This document shows, in pieces, positions 1-7,062 of a stretch of DNA of 20,274 nt. The notes below the pieces were generated by a model. It was not told where the DNA came from, made no database searches, and worked only from the letters and a program-made list of their open reading frames with translations. This DNA is from Deltaproteobacteria bacterium. GTDB lineage: Bacteria; Bdellovibrionota; UBA1018. The stretch lies in the NCBI GenBank assembly GCA_013286765.1, contig JABDFB010000035.1:1-20274 (forward strand), read 5' to 3'. The position numbers and the translations under genes are program-made. Position 1 is the first letter of the stretch. Each line of letters starts with the position of its first letter.

Positions 1-3
1 GAT

Positions 4-1005
4 ATGAATTCGACATCAACACGATCTGAAACTGAGATTCAATTAAGGGGGCTACCAAACATAGCTGTGAACCCAATCCCTAAGTTTAAGCGACAAGACA
101 TTCATATTTGGGACAGACTTTTTTCTTGGTCGTTGAAGATTATTTCACTGACCTTCCCAGCTGTTCTAGCTTTGATCGGCATTTACTTATTCCGTGAGGC
201 AGCTCCAGCCATTGATAAGTTCGGCTGGTCCTTTCTCACAGATAGTATTTGGGATCCGGTAAATGAGGTTTTTGGAGCTGCACCAGTCATCTTTGGGACT
301 ATTGTCTCATCAATGATTGCAGTTATTTTGGCCGCACCTTTGAGTCTGGGAGTGGCGTTATTTTTGAACGAGATCGTCCCCCAAAAGATAGCGCGAATCA
401 TCTCCTTTCTCGTAGAAATGCTTGCCGCTATTCCGAGTGTGGTTTACGGGTTGTGGGGAATTTTTGTTTTAGCTCCTTGGGTTCGTACGCACGCACAGCC
501 TTTCTTAGAGAAGTGGCTTGGTTTCCTACCGTTGTTCAGAGGCCCTCATTATGGGGTTGGAATGCTCACAGCGGGGGTGATTCTAGCCATTATGATTACA
601 CCAACGATTTTTGCACTCTCCCGAGAAGTCTTCAATTCTATTCCCACTACCAATCGTGAAGCAGCTCTTGCTCTGGGCGCCACTCGATGGGAAATGATGA
701 AGATTGCAATTCTCAAAGGCGCAAAATCAGGGATCGGTGGAGCCATCATCTTAGGTTTAGGCCGCGCCCTGGGAGAAACAATGGCAGTGACCATGGTCAT
801 CGGAAATCGTGCTCAGATCTCGGCGTCTTTGTTTGATCCGTCTCAAACTATGGCGAGCGTAATTGCCAACGAATACGCTGAGGCTACTAGCAAAATGCAC
901 CTCTCAGCTCTTATTGAAGTGGGATTTGTACTTTTTGCAGTCACCTTTATTATGAACAGCCTGGCACGCGCCTTTTTGTTAAAAGGCGAATCACCCCATA
1001 AGTAA
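4..1005 (+). CDS. pstC: Phosphate ABC transporter permease PstC
   Basis: Inner-membrane permease subunit of the high-affinity Pst phosphate importer; it pairs with PstA to form the channel driven by PstB. The 333-residue frame has a hydrophobic segment near residues 45-65 and several more after residue 95. It has the cytoplasmic EAA loop typical of ABC importer permeases (EAALALGATRWEMMK from about residue 219), followed by the PstC-like stretch GRALGETMAVTMVIGN. Length and order before pstA, pstB and phoU fit the family. Only three bases precede the ATG and the frame is open to the window edge, so the true start could lie further upstream and no ribosome binding site can be judged. pstS is expected upstream, outside the window. 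Family assignment is firm; the start is not. Confidence 0.95.
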   Translation: MNSTSTRSETEIQLRGLPNIAVNPIPKFKRQDIHIWDRLFSWSLKIISLTFPAVLALIGIYLFREAAPAIDKFGWSFLTDSIWDPVNEVFGAAPVIFGTIVSSMIAVILAAPLSLGVALFLNEIVPQKIARIISFLVEMLAAIPSVVYGLWGIFVLAPWVRTHAQPFLEKWLGFLPLFRGPHYGVGMLTAGVILAIMITPTIFALSREVFNSIPTTNREAALALGATRWEMMKIAILKGAKSGIGGAIILGLGRALGETMAVTMVIGNRAQISASLFDPSQTMASVIANEYAEATSKMHLSALIEVGFVLFAVTFIMNSLARAFLLKGESPHK

Positions 1006-1054
1006 ATTAGCGGGTGAGTTTTGGGAGACGTGGGATAAGAAATGTATTTACTTT

Positions 1055-1060
1055 AAGGAG
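1055..1060 (+). promoter_or_regulatory. Ribosome binding site deciding the pstA start
   Basis: AAGGAG, 7 bases before the GTG at 1068. It favours that start over the upstream in-frame GTG at 1014. Confidence 0.75.
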
Positions 1061-1067
1061 ACAAAGT

Positions 1068-1949
1068 GTGATTTCCGCAGAGATCCAAAGAGAAATGGAA
1101 AAGCATTACCTGCATCGAAAAATCAAAAACTGGTTCATGTGCTTTCTCCTCGCTCTCTGCGCTGTTTTAGCCCTACTCCCTCTGTTTAGTGTATTTACCC
1201 ATATCTTGGTGAACGGTTTTCCGGCCTTGAATTTCGATTTCTTCACCCGTCTTCCTAAACCGGTCGGTGAAGTCGGGGGCGGTATGGCCAATTCCCTATT
1301 AGGTACCCTCACCTTAATTGGCCTGGCATCAGCTATCGGAATTCCGTGGGGAATCTTGACCGGACTGTATCTCTCCGAATTCGGCTCCCAACAAAAAATA
1401 GGAACCCTGGTGAGATTTAGCGCCGATATGCTTTCCAGCATTCCATCAATCATTATTGGTCTTTTTATCTATACGGTCGTGGTTGTCCCAATGGGGCATT
1501 TTTCCGCTCTAGCGGGTGGCTTAGCCCTCGCAATCATCATGATTCCCATCATCGCAAGAAGTGTTGAGGAATTGCTTAAGCTCGTGCCGACCCATATTCG
1601 CGAAGCAGGTCTGGCTTTGGGTTTACCGCGATGGAAAGTGACACTCAGAATTGTCTTAGGTGGCAGTATCAAGGCAATTCTGACCGGAATTATGCTTTCA
1701 GTAGCCAGGGTCGCAGGAGAAACTGCCCCTTTGCTCTTCACTGCCTTTGGAAATCAGTTTTGGCAAAGCCAACTTACTGACCCCATTGCATCCCTTCCTG
1801 TTCAAATATACAACTATGCTATCAGCCCATTTGATGATTGGCATCAAAAAGCCTGGGCTGGTGCACTCACCTTGGTTTGCTTGGTGTTTGCATTGAACAT
1901 CACCACCCGATTGTTGGTTGCTCCCAATCGTAGGATGAAAAAGAGTTAG
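1068..1949 (+). CDS. pstA: Phosphate ABC transporter permease PstA
   Basis: Second membrane subunit of the Pst phosphate importer, 293 residues from the chosen start. It has about six hydrophobic segments and the EAA loop ([19 protein letters not shown] from about residue 179), followed by the PstA-like [19 protein letters not shown] chose the GTG at 1068 because AAGGAG at 1055-1060 lies 7 bases before it. The frame also opens at a GTG at 1014, which would add 18 residues, but the sequence before that codon offers no good Shine-Dalgarno. The gene sits between pstC and pstB in the same orientation, and the gap to pstB is 11 bases, as expected in one transcript. Function is firm; the start is well supported but unproven. 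Confidence 0.93.
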   Translation: MISAEIQREMEKHYLHRKIKNWFMCFLLALCAVLALLPLFSVFTHILVNGFPALNFDFFTRLPKPVGEVGGGMANSLLGTLTLIGLASAIGIPWGILTGLYLSEFGSQQKIGTLVRFSADMLSSIPSIIIGLFIYTVVVVPMGHFSALAGGLALAIIMIPIIARSVEELLKLVPTHIREAGLALGLPRWKVTLRIVLGGSIKAILTGIMLSVARVAGETAPLLFTAFGNQFWQSQLTDPIASLPVQIYNYAISPFDDWHQKAWAGALTLVCLVFALNITTRLLVAPNRRMKKS

Positions 1950-1960
1950 AGAGCGTTTTT

Positions 1961-2731
1961 ATGTCTATGGAGTCTGTTCAAAACGTTGATGTACGAAATC
2001 TAAATGCTTGGTTTGGCCACACTCACGCTCTACGAAATATTAATCTAGGCGTCGATCGAAATACGGTTACGGCGATCATTGGTCCGTCGGGCTGTGGAAA
2101 ATCTACTTTTATTCGCTGCTTAAATCGCTTACACGAAGAAATCCCAGGCGCAGCAGCTTCGGGCAAGGTCGTGATTGAAGGCGTGAATATTTATGGCCCT
2201 GCTGTAGATCCGGTTTCTATCCGTCGTAAAGTAGGAATGGTTTTTCAAAAGCCAAATCCCTTTCCATCCATGTCTATTTTCGACAACGTTGCGGCCGGAC
2301 TGAAGCTCGCCGGTGTGCGACGCAAGAGTCTATTAGTTGAAGTCGTAGAAAAAAGTCTTCAATACGCCGCACTTTGGGAAGAAGTTAAAGACAAACTCAA
2401 CGCACCAGGTACTAGTTTGTCTGGCGGACAGCAACAACGATTGTGTATTGCGCGAGCGCTCGCAGTAGAGCCTGGTGTACTCTTGATGGACGAACCGACG
2501 AGTGCACTCGATCCTATTTCGACTGCGAAAGTAGAAGAACTGATGACGGAGTTAAGGAAACGCGTTACCATCATTATCGTGACTCACAACATGCAGCAAG
2601 CAGCTCGAATATCAGATCAGACTGCATTTTTCTTAATGGGCGAACTTATCGAATACGGTGAAACTTCTCAAGTCTTTACAGCACCCAGAGAGAGCCGCAC
2701 CGAAAGCTATATTACCGGAAGGTTTGGATAA
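1961..2731 (+). CDS. pstB: Phosphate ABC transporter ATPase PstB
   Basis: Cytoplasmic ATPase that powers phosphate import through PstCA. All ABC motifs are present in the 256-residue protein: Walker [10 protein letters not shown] at 41-49, Q-loop Gln96, signature LSGGQ at 153-157, Walker B VLLMDEP at 173-179 and H-loop His209. The PstB-typical phrase [11 protein letters not shown] lies around 92-102. Length is standard for the family. A second ATG lies two codons downstream; the Shine-Dalgarno is weak (GAGAG shortly after the pstA stop). Only 3 bases separate its stop from phoU, so the two are surely co-transcribed. No residue expected of an active ATPase is missing. Confidence 0.97.
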   Translation: MSMESVQNVDVRNLNAWFGHTHALRNINLGVDRNTVTAIIGPSGCGKSTFIRCLNRLHEEIPGAAASGKVVIEGVNIYGPAVDPVSIRRKVGMVFQKPNPFPSMSIFDNVAAGLKLAGVRRKSLLVEVVEKSLQYAALWEEVKDKLNAPGTSLSGGQQQRLCIARALAVEPGVLLMDEPTSALDPISTAKVEELMTELRKRVTIIIVTHNMQQAARISDQTAFFLMGELIEYGETSQVFTAPRESRTESYITGRFG

Positions 2732-2734
2732 ATC

Positions 2735-3418
2735 ATGGAACGGCATTTTGATATTGCTTTGAGAGAGCTCAAAGAACAGTTGGTCACGATGGCTGGCCTA
2801 GTGGAAAAAGCCATCGAAAACGCTACAATTGCCCTTCAAAAAAGAGATTTGTCGAAGATCCAAAGCGTTCACGACATAGAAAAAAGAGTCAACCAAGCTC
2901 ATATCGCGGTCGACAGCGCGTGTTTAAGACTTCTGGCTCTCCAGCAGCCCATGGCGAATGATCTGCGATTAATTATTGCCATCATTAAGATCAATACCGA
3001 TTTAGAACGTATGGGCGATCAAGCTGTAAATATCGCTCTTAATGCAGAAAAGTATATTAAAGAAAAACCTATAAAGCCTCTTCATGATATTCCAAGCATG
3101 TTTACGGAAACCCAATATATGGTGGGTGAAGCCCTCGATGCTTTCGTAAAAAACGACGAAGCTATGGCTCGTGATGTTCTGAAGAGAGACGATAAAGTCG
3201 ATGCGCTAAAGCACAAAGTCTTCCGTGATGTTCTCGAACACATGAAAGCGGATCCCTCACAGATTGAGCAAGGCGTCACTCTGATTCTCATTGCTAGAAA
3301 TGTTGAAAGAATTGGGGATCATGCTACAAATATCGCTGAAGACGTTATTTTTGCATTAACGGGCGAAGACATTCGCCATTCCGCACGAGTTGAAACCGTC
3401 AGAGAGGCGCTTAAATGA
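2735..3418 (+). CDS. phoU: Phosphate signalling protein PhoU
   Basis: PhoU is an all-helical cytoplasmic protein that links Pst transporter state to the PhoR kinase and prevents Pho activation when phosphate is plentiful. The 227-residue protein shows two PhoU repeats, each with the metal-binding style ExxxD motif: ERMGD at 91-95 (in TDLERMGDQAVNIA) and ERIGD at 191-195 (in RNVERIGDHATNIAE). Length matches the family. The gene begins 3 bases after pstB, and its TGA overlaps the ATG of phoB by 4 bases (ATGA at 3415-3418), suggesting translational coupling of transport, sensor adaptor and response regulator. Confidence 0.96.
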   Translation: MERHFDIALRELKEQLVTMAGLVEKAIENATIALQKRDLSKIQSVHDIEKRVNQAHIAVDSACLRLLALQQPMANDLRLIIAIIKINTDLERMGDQAVNIALNAEKYIKEKPIKPLHDIPSMFTETQYMVGEALDAFVKNDEAMARDVLKRDDKVDALKHKVFRDVLEHMKADPSQIEQGVTLILIARNVERIGDHATNIAEDVIFALTGEDIRHSARVETVREALK

Positions 3419-4155
3419 CGATGGATAAATCACCACCGGCACCGACATCAAGTTTATCAACTAACCAAGTTCCAGTTCAAAAAGCTAAAATTCTAGTAAT
3501 TGAAGATGAAGAAGACCTAAATAAACTCATGGTTCTTCATTTAAAACGAGACGGACATGAACCGATAGGTGTAACAAATGGCGAAGAAGCCCTTAGTCTC
3601 TTAAGAGATAGTCAATACCAAATCGTGGTCTTAGACTGGATGCTTCCTGGACTTTCCGGGCTTGAGATCTGCAAACGATTGAATCGTAAATATCCGGTAT
3701 TAATGGTTACGGCCCGTGCTGAGCCAGCCGACATTGTTCTTGGACTAGAAATGGGAGCTGACGACTATATTACGAAGCCCTTTGAAGTTCCGATTTTTTT
3801 AGCGCGTGTACGAGCACTTTTGCGTCGAGCTTACACTGCTGCAACTAGCTCTGAAGATATTCCTCTTCAGATAGGAGAACTAAAAATCCATCTGGCCGCC
3901 CATAAAATTTTTTGTGGATCGGAGGAAGTTCTCCTTACACCCACCGAATTTAAACTGCTCGCCGCTTTGGTTCGAAACAGCGGTCGTGTATTAACTCGAG
4001 AAAAACTCATAGAACTGGTTCAAGGACAGGGTGTCGTAGTTGTCGATCGAGCCGTCGACACTCATATTTTTGGATTGAGAAAAAAACTAGGTTTGTGTTC
4101 TGATGTTATTGAAACTATTCGAGGAATCGGATATCGAGTAGAAGCTGGGCAATAA
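3415..4155 (+). CDS. phoB: Phosphate regulon response regulator PhoB (OmpR family)
   Basis: DNA-binding response regulator that, once phosphorylated by PhoR, activates phosphate-starvation genes. In the 246-residue protein a receiver domain spans about 25-138, with acidic pair Glu30/Asp31, phospho-acceptor Asp74 (VVLDWMLPG), Thr99 and Lys121 (ITKPF). A winged-helix Trans_reg_C domain follows at about 145-243, ending in the usual GIGYRVE. The first 22 residues are a Ser/Pro-rich extension absent from typical PhoB. The ATG overlaps the phoU stop by 4 bases; another ATG at 3421 is an equally possible start. Placement inside the pst operon supports PhoB over other OmpR-type regulators. Self-activation of the operon is likely, but the promoter is outside the window. 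Confidence 0.9.
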   Translation: MTMDKSPPAPTSSLSTNQVPVQKAKILVIEDEEDLNKLMVLHLKRDGHEPIGVTNGEEALSLLRDSQYQIVVLDWMLPGLSGLEICKRLNRKYPVLMVTARAEPADIVLGLEMGADDYITKPFEVPIFLARVRALLRRAYTAATSSEDIPLQIGELKIHLAAHKIFCGSEEVLLTPTEFKLLAALVRNSGRVLTREKLIELVQGQGVVVVDRAVDTHIFGLRKKLGLCSDVIETIRGIGYRVEAGQ

Positions 4156-4264
4156 TTGCGGGTATTCCAAGGGTGGCAATATCAGCCGCATTTATGAGAG
4201 CAAACATCCGGTTTTTCGGAGCGGCCTCTAACGCACTCCCACACCCTGAAGGTATTATAACCAG

Positions 4265-5812
4265 ATGAAAGCGAAGTTAACCCATTTAGTTAAATCTTCA
4301 GTGACGCCTTTCACTAGTCGCAGATTTCCGTGGCGAAACTTTTCAAGAATTATATTGGCGCAAGCTCTGATCATTCTCGGGCTCTTTCTTACTTTCAGCG
4401 TTTATCTACGAGGCTTCCTGTACCAGCAACTTTCTTCCACAACACCTGCGGAAACGCTAGACTATGTCTTTAAGTCTTATGATACCTATTTCTACTTCTT
4501 CCTTTCAGCCACTATTTTGACTCTCATCGTTTTTGCAATTAGTCTGACGAAAAAACTGGTCTTTCCTTTGGGTCGTGTTTTGATCAAAACACGCAGCTTT
4601 TTTGCACAAGAACACGGGGGAAATCAAGATAACGAGTGGACAGAACTTGAATCTTCGCTCGAAAATATTCAAAAAGATCTTAATAGCAAAATTGAGAATT
4701 TAAGAATCGAACGCCACGAACAAGAGACGATTATGAGTGCAATTTCAGACGCCATCTTGGCTGTCGATATGGAGGGCGTTCCATTATTCTACAATAGCCG
4801 TTTTGCACTTTTATTTAATCACTTAGGCCTTGGCAACAAACAAAGATTATGGGAAATGATTCGCGACCCAGAAATTTTGGAATCCTTTCGAAAGTCTCTC
4901 AAAGAGGGAAAAGCTACTCCCATCAAAGCAATTCCATTTGTTCTTCCTAATAATGAGAAGCGCTACTTTTCGGCTTCAATCTCTCCTCTGCGCAAAGCGA
5001 ATCGATCGATTTACGGAGCTGTCGGCATTTTTCACGACGTCACTGATCTGAAAAAGACGGAACAAATAAGAATAGATTTTGTTGCTAATGTTTCACACGA
5101 ACTACGGACTCCACTAACCTCCATCAAAGGGTACGTCGATACACTAGTACAAGATATTCAAGAACAGCGCCCAATCCCACCCGCTTTTATTGAGGCCATT
5201 ACCCGGAATGTGAATCGTTTAATGAACCTAATTAACGACCTTCTCGATCTCTCTGCGATCGAATCAGCCGGCGTTGTTCAAAAATCTATTTTGAACACTG
5301 AAGAACTCACCCACCGCGTTTTAAAGCAAATGGAAGGATCTTATCAGGCGAGAAACCAACGGGTCACCGTACATGTAAACGCCCCCATTGTTTTTGCCGA
5401 TTCGAAGCGGATAGAACAAGTTTTGGTAAATCTATTGGACAACGCAATTAAATACACTCCTTGTTTTGGATCCATTAGTCTGTCCTGGGAGCAACTTCCT
5501 AATCAAGATACACTTTTTAAAATTTCAGACACTGGCCCTGGAATTCCGGTAGAGCATCACGGTCGACTCTTCGAGCGATTTTATCGCGTCGATAGAGCTC
5601 GTTCCCGAGAACAAGGCGGTACTGGATTAGGTCTAGCCATAGTCAAACACATTATGCAACACCACGACGGCTCCGTTTGGCTCGAGAGCGAACCTGGCCA
5701 CGGTACAACTTTTCTATGTAGTTTTCCGGCCGTAAACAAGACCCTTCACACCGAGGCACGCCCCGGCTTATCGGCACAGACGCATAATGAAGAGATGCGT
5801 AATGCAAACTGA
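4265..5812 (+). CDS. phoR: Phosphate regulon sensor histidine kinase PhoR
   Basis: Membrane histidine kinase and phosphatase partner of PhoB, 515 residues. Two hydrophobic segments (about 29-49 and 76-95) flank a short extracytoplasmic stretch. A HAMP-like linker and coiled region run from about 100 to 155, a PAS-like domain from about 155 to 262 (EQETIMSAISDAILAVD), then HisKA with His278 in NVSHELRTPLTS. The HATPase domain shows the N box (NLLDNAIKY, 389-397), G1 (DTGPG, 422-426) and G2 (GGTGLG, 451-456). The small periplasmic part fits PhoR, which senses through PhoU/Pst rather than by ligand binding. A TGA at 4247-4249 closes the frame upstream, so the ATG at 4265 is the first in-frame start; AAGG lies 12 bases before it. 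The last 25 residues are an unremarkable polar tail. Confidence 0.9.
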   Translation: MKAKLTHLVKSSVTPFTSRRFPWRNFSRIILAQALIILGLFLTFSVYLRGFLYQQLSSTTPAETLDYVFKSYDTYFYFFLSATILTLIVFAISLTKKLVFPLGRVLIKTRSFFAQEHGGNQDNEWTELESSLENIQKDLNSKIENLRIERHEQETIMSAISDAILAVDMEGVPLFYNSRFALLFNHLGLGNKQRLWEMIRDPEILESFRKSLKEGKATPIKAIPFVLPNNEKRYFSASISPLRKANRSIYGAVGIFHDVTDLKKTEQIRIDFVANVSHELRTPLTSIKGYVDTLVQDIQEQRPIPPAFIEAITRNVNRLMNLINDLLDLSAIESAGVVQKSILNTEELTHRVLKQMEGSYQARNQRVTVHVNAPIVFADSKRIEQVLVNLLDNAIKYTPCFGSISLSWEQLPNQDTLFKISDTGPGIPVEHHGRLFERFYRVDRARSREQGGTGLGLAIVKHIMQHHDGSVWLESEPGHGTTFLCSFPAVNKTLHTEARPGLSAQTHNEEMRNAN

Positions 5813-5836
5813 GAAATTATCCACTATAACCGTCCT

Positions 5837-6499
5837 ATGAAAAGCTTAATTGCCGGGGCAACCGGACTTGTAGGGGGACATTTGCTGAAACTCCTTCTCA
5901 ACAACGAAAGTGTTGAAAGGGTCATTTCCATCGGAAGACGTCCTTCTGGACTTTCTACCGGGAAGCTTCAGCACATAAGCATGAATTTTGATACAATCCC
6001 CAAGCAACTTGATTTTAGCGCGGAGACAGCATTTTGTTGCTTGGGAACAACGATCAAGAAGGCAGGATCACAAGAGGAATTTCGCAGAGTCGATCATGAC
6101 TATGTTATTGCATTCGCGCGGCTCGCACAAAGGGCGGGTGTAAAACGATTTCTGGTCATTAGTGCATTAGGTGCAGACCCAAAATCCAAAATATTTTACA
6201 ACCGTGTAAAAGGCGAAATGGAAGCCAGCATTACGTCTATGGGCTTTCCATCTTCGGCCTTTTTCCGTCCGAGTCTACTCCTAGGCGAAAGAGCGGAAAA
6301 ACGCCTGCTCGAACACCTCGCTGTATCCCTTTATCCCCTTTATAAATACCTTTTTACTGGCCCTCTGGCAAAGCAGCGTCCCATTCCAGCTGAAACCGTC
6401 GCAAGGGCTATGCTTCATTACTCGTTCCATCCTAAACCGGGACCTCACGTAGTGATGAATGCAGAAATGTTCCATGCTGAACCTCTGTCCTCTGGTTGA
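5837..6499 (+). CDS. NAD(P)-binding Rossmann-fold protein, TIP30/HTATIP2-like
   Basis: Atypical short-chain dehydrogenase/epimerase-type protein of 220 residues, with no recognised substrate. The N-terminus gives a beta-strand and glycine-rich nucleotide loop (GATGLVG, 7-13) followed by GRRPSG, suggesting NADP binding. CCLGTTIKKAGS at about 67-78 and RFLVISALGAD at 104-114 are characteristic of the TIP30 / YwnB-like branch. A YxxxK pair is present at Tyr121-Lys125, with Ser109 as likely third member. The gene starts 24 bases after phoR on the same strand and may ride on the pho transcript, but a role in phosphate metabolism cannot be claimed from sequence. No clear Shine-Dalgarno precedes the ATG. 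Membership of the fold is sure; the reaction is unknown. Confidence 0.82.
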   Translation: MKSLIAGATGLVGGHLLKLLLNNESVERVISIGRRPSGLSTGKLQHISMNFDTIPKQLDFSAETAFCCLGTTIKKAGSQEEFRRVDHDYVIAFARLAQRAGVKRFLVISALGADPKSKIFYNRVKGEMEASITSMGFPSSAFFRPSLLLGERAEKRLLEHLAVSLYPLYKYLFTGPLAKQRPIPAETVARAMLHYSFHPKPGPHVVMNAEMFHAEPLSSG

Positions 6500-6520
6500 G
6501 ACAGGTCGTGAAGAATAGTT

Positions 6521-6550
6521 TTTGCACATAGGAATATTTACCTATGCAAA
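6521..6550 (+). promoter_or_regulatory. Hairpin covering the start codon of the hibernation-factor gene
   Basis: TTTGC (6521-6525) and ATAGG (6528-6532) pair with CCTATGCAAA (6541-6550), giving ten base pairs with a two-base bulge (AC, 6526-6527) and an eight-base AT-only loop (6533-6540). The right arm contains the ATG (6544-6546). The left arm and loop edge contain the likely Shine-Dalgarno AGGA (6530-6533). In mRNA this would mask initiation, in the manner of a thermosensor or protein-controlled switch. The pairing is seen directly; the regulatory role is inferred. Confidence 0.5.
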
Positions 6551-6975
6551 TCCCAATTCAAATTAGCTTTCGAAACATGGAGCCGTCTGAAGCCATCGCA
6601 GCCCGCATTCGTGAGCGAGCCGAACATCTTGAGAAATTCTACGACCGCATTATTAGTTGTCGCGTCATGGTAGAAGCTCCGCACCGCCACCATCAGTCAG
6701 GAAATTTGATGCATATTCGGGTTGATATTCGTCTTCCGGGGCGGGAGCTGGTAGCTGGACGTAGTCCGAATCAAAAACAGGCCCATAAAGACGTATATGT
6801 TGCGATCCGGGACACGTTTGACGCCATCGAAAGAGAACTCCAGAGTTTTGCACAAGTTCAACGACGTGAGGTTAAAAATCACTCTCAGCCGGGAGTTCCG
6901 GAAATTAAAGGCAGAGCCCAACCGCAACCAGAGACTGAGATTCCACCTGAACCCGAGGCCCAGGTTAGTATTTAG
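6544..6975 (+). CDS. hpf: Ribosome hibernation / S30EA-family factor (short HPF/RaiA type)
   Basis: Small ribosome-binding protein of the HPF/RaiA (S30EA) family, which occupies the 30S decoding region and silences ribosomes in starved cells. Residues 1 to about 105 form the S30AE-like domain, with the typical opening IQISFRNMEPSEAIAARIRE, central basic and hydrophobic strands, and DVYVAIRDTFDAIERELQ near 83-100. The remaining ~38 residues are a Pro/Glu/Gln-rich tail with no long-HPF dimerisation domain, so this is the short form in a 143-residue protein. It lies 44 bases after the TIP30-like gene on the same strand. The start codon is buried in a hairpin (6521-6550), hinting at translational control. 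The pho genes just upstream would make starvation-linked expression sensible, but this is not shown. Confidence 0.85.
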   Translation: MQIPIQISFRNMEPSEAIAARIRERAEHLEKFYDRIISCRVMVEAPHRHHQSGNLMHIRVDIRLPGRELVAGRSPNQKQAHKDVYVAIRDTFDAIERELQSFAQVQRREVKNHSQPGVPEIKGRAQPQPETEIPPEPEAQVSI

Positions 6976-6994
6976 CTGGCTAGGTAACTGCCAG
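6976..6994 (+). terminator. Weak hairpin after hpf
   Basis: CTGGC (6976-6980) pairs with GCCAG (6990-6994) around a nine-base loop, directly after the hpf stop. No T-tract follows, so termination here would be weak or factor-assisted. Confidence 0.25.
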
Positions 6995-7024
6995 TAATTG
7001 AAGACAAGCCTCAGCTTTCGGGTA

Positions 7025-7052
7025 TTGACACAGGTCTGCTTTACTTTATATC
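7025..7052 (+). promoter_or_regulatory. Sigma-70 type promoter of the SNF2 gene, near-leaderless
   Basis: A perfect TTGACA (-35) at 7025-7030 is followed after 16 bases by TATATC (-10, four of six) at 7047-7052. Transcription would start near 7059, only a few bases before the ATG at 7063. No Shine-Dalgarno is visible before that ATG, which fits a leaderless or nearly leaderless mRNA. Confidence 0.45.
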
Positions 7053-7062
7053 CATAGTCCAT

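Noticed and set aside
1014..1067. Upstream GTG start extending pstA by 18 residues
   Set aside because: No Shine-Dalgarno stands before it, while AAGGAG is ideally placed for the GTG at 1068, and the added residues do not resemble a PstA N-terminus.
6697..7062. Minus-strand frame of 121 residues opposite hpf
   Set aside because: It is antisense to the hibernation-factor domain, has no recognisable motif and would start at the edge of the SNF2 start codon.
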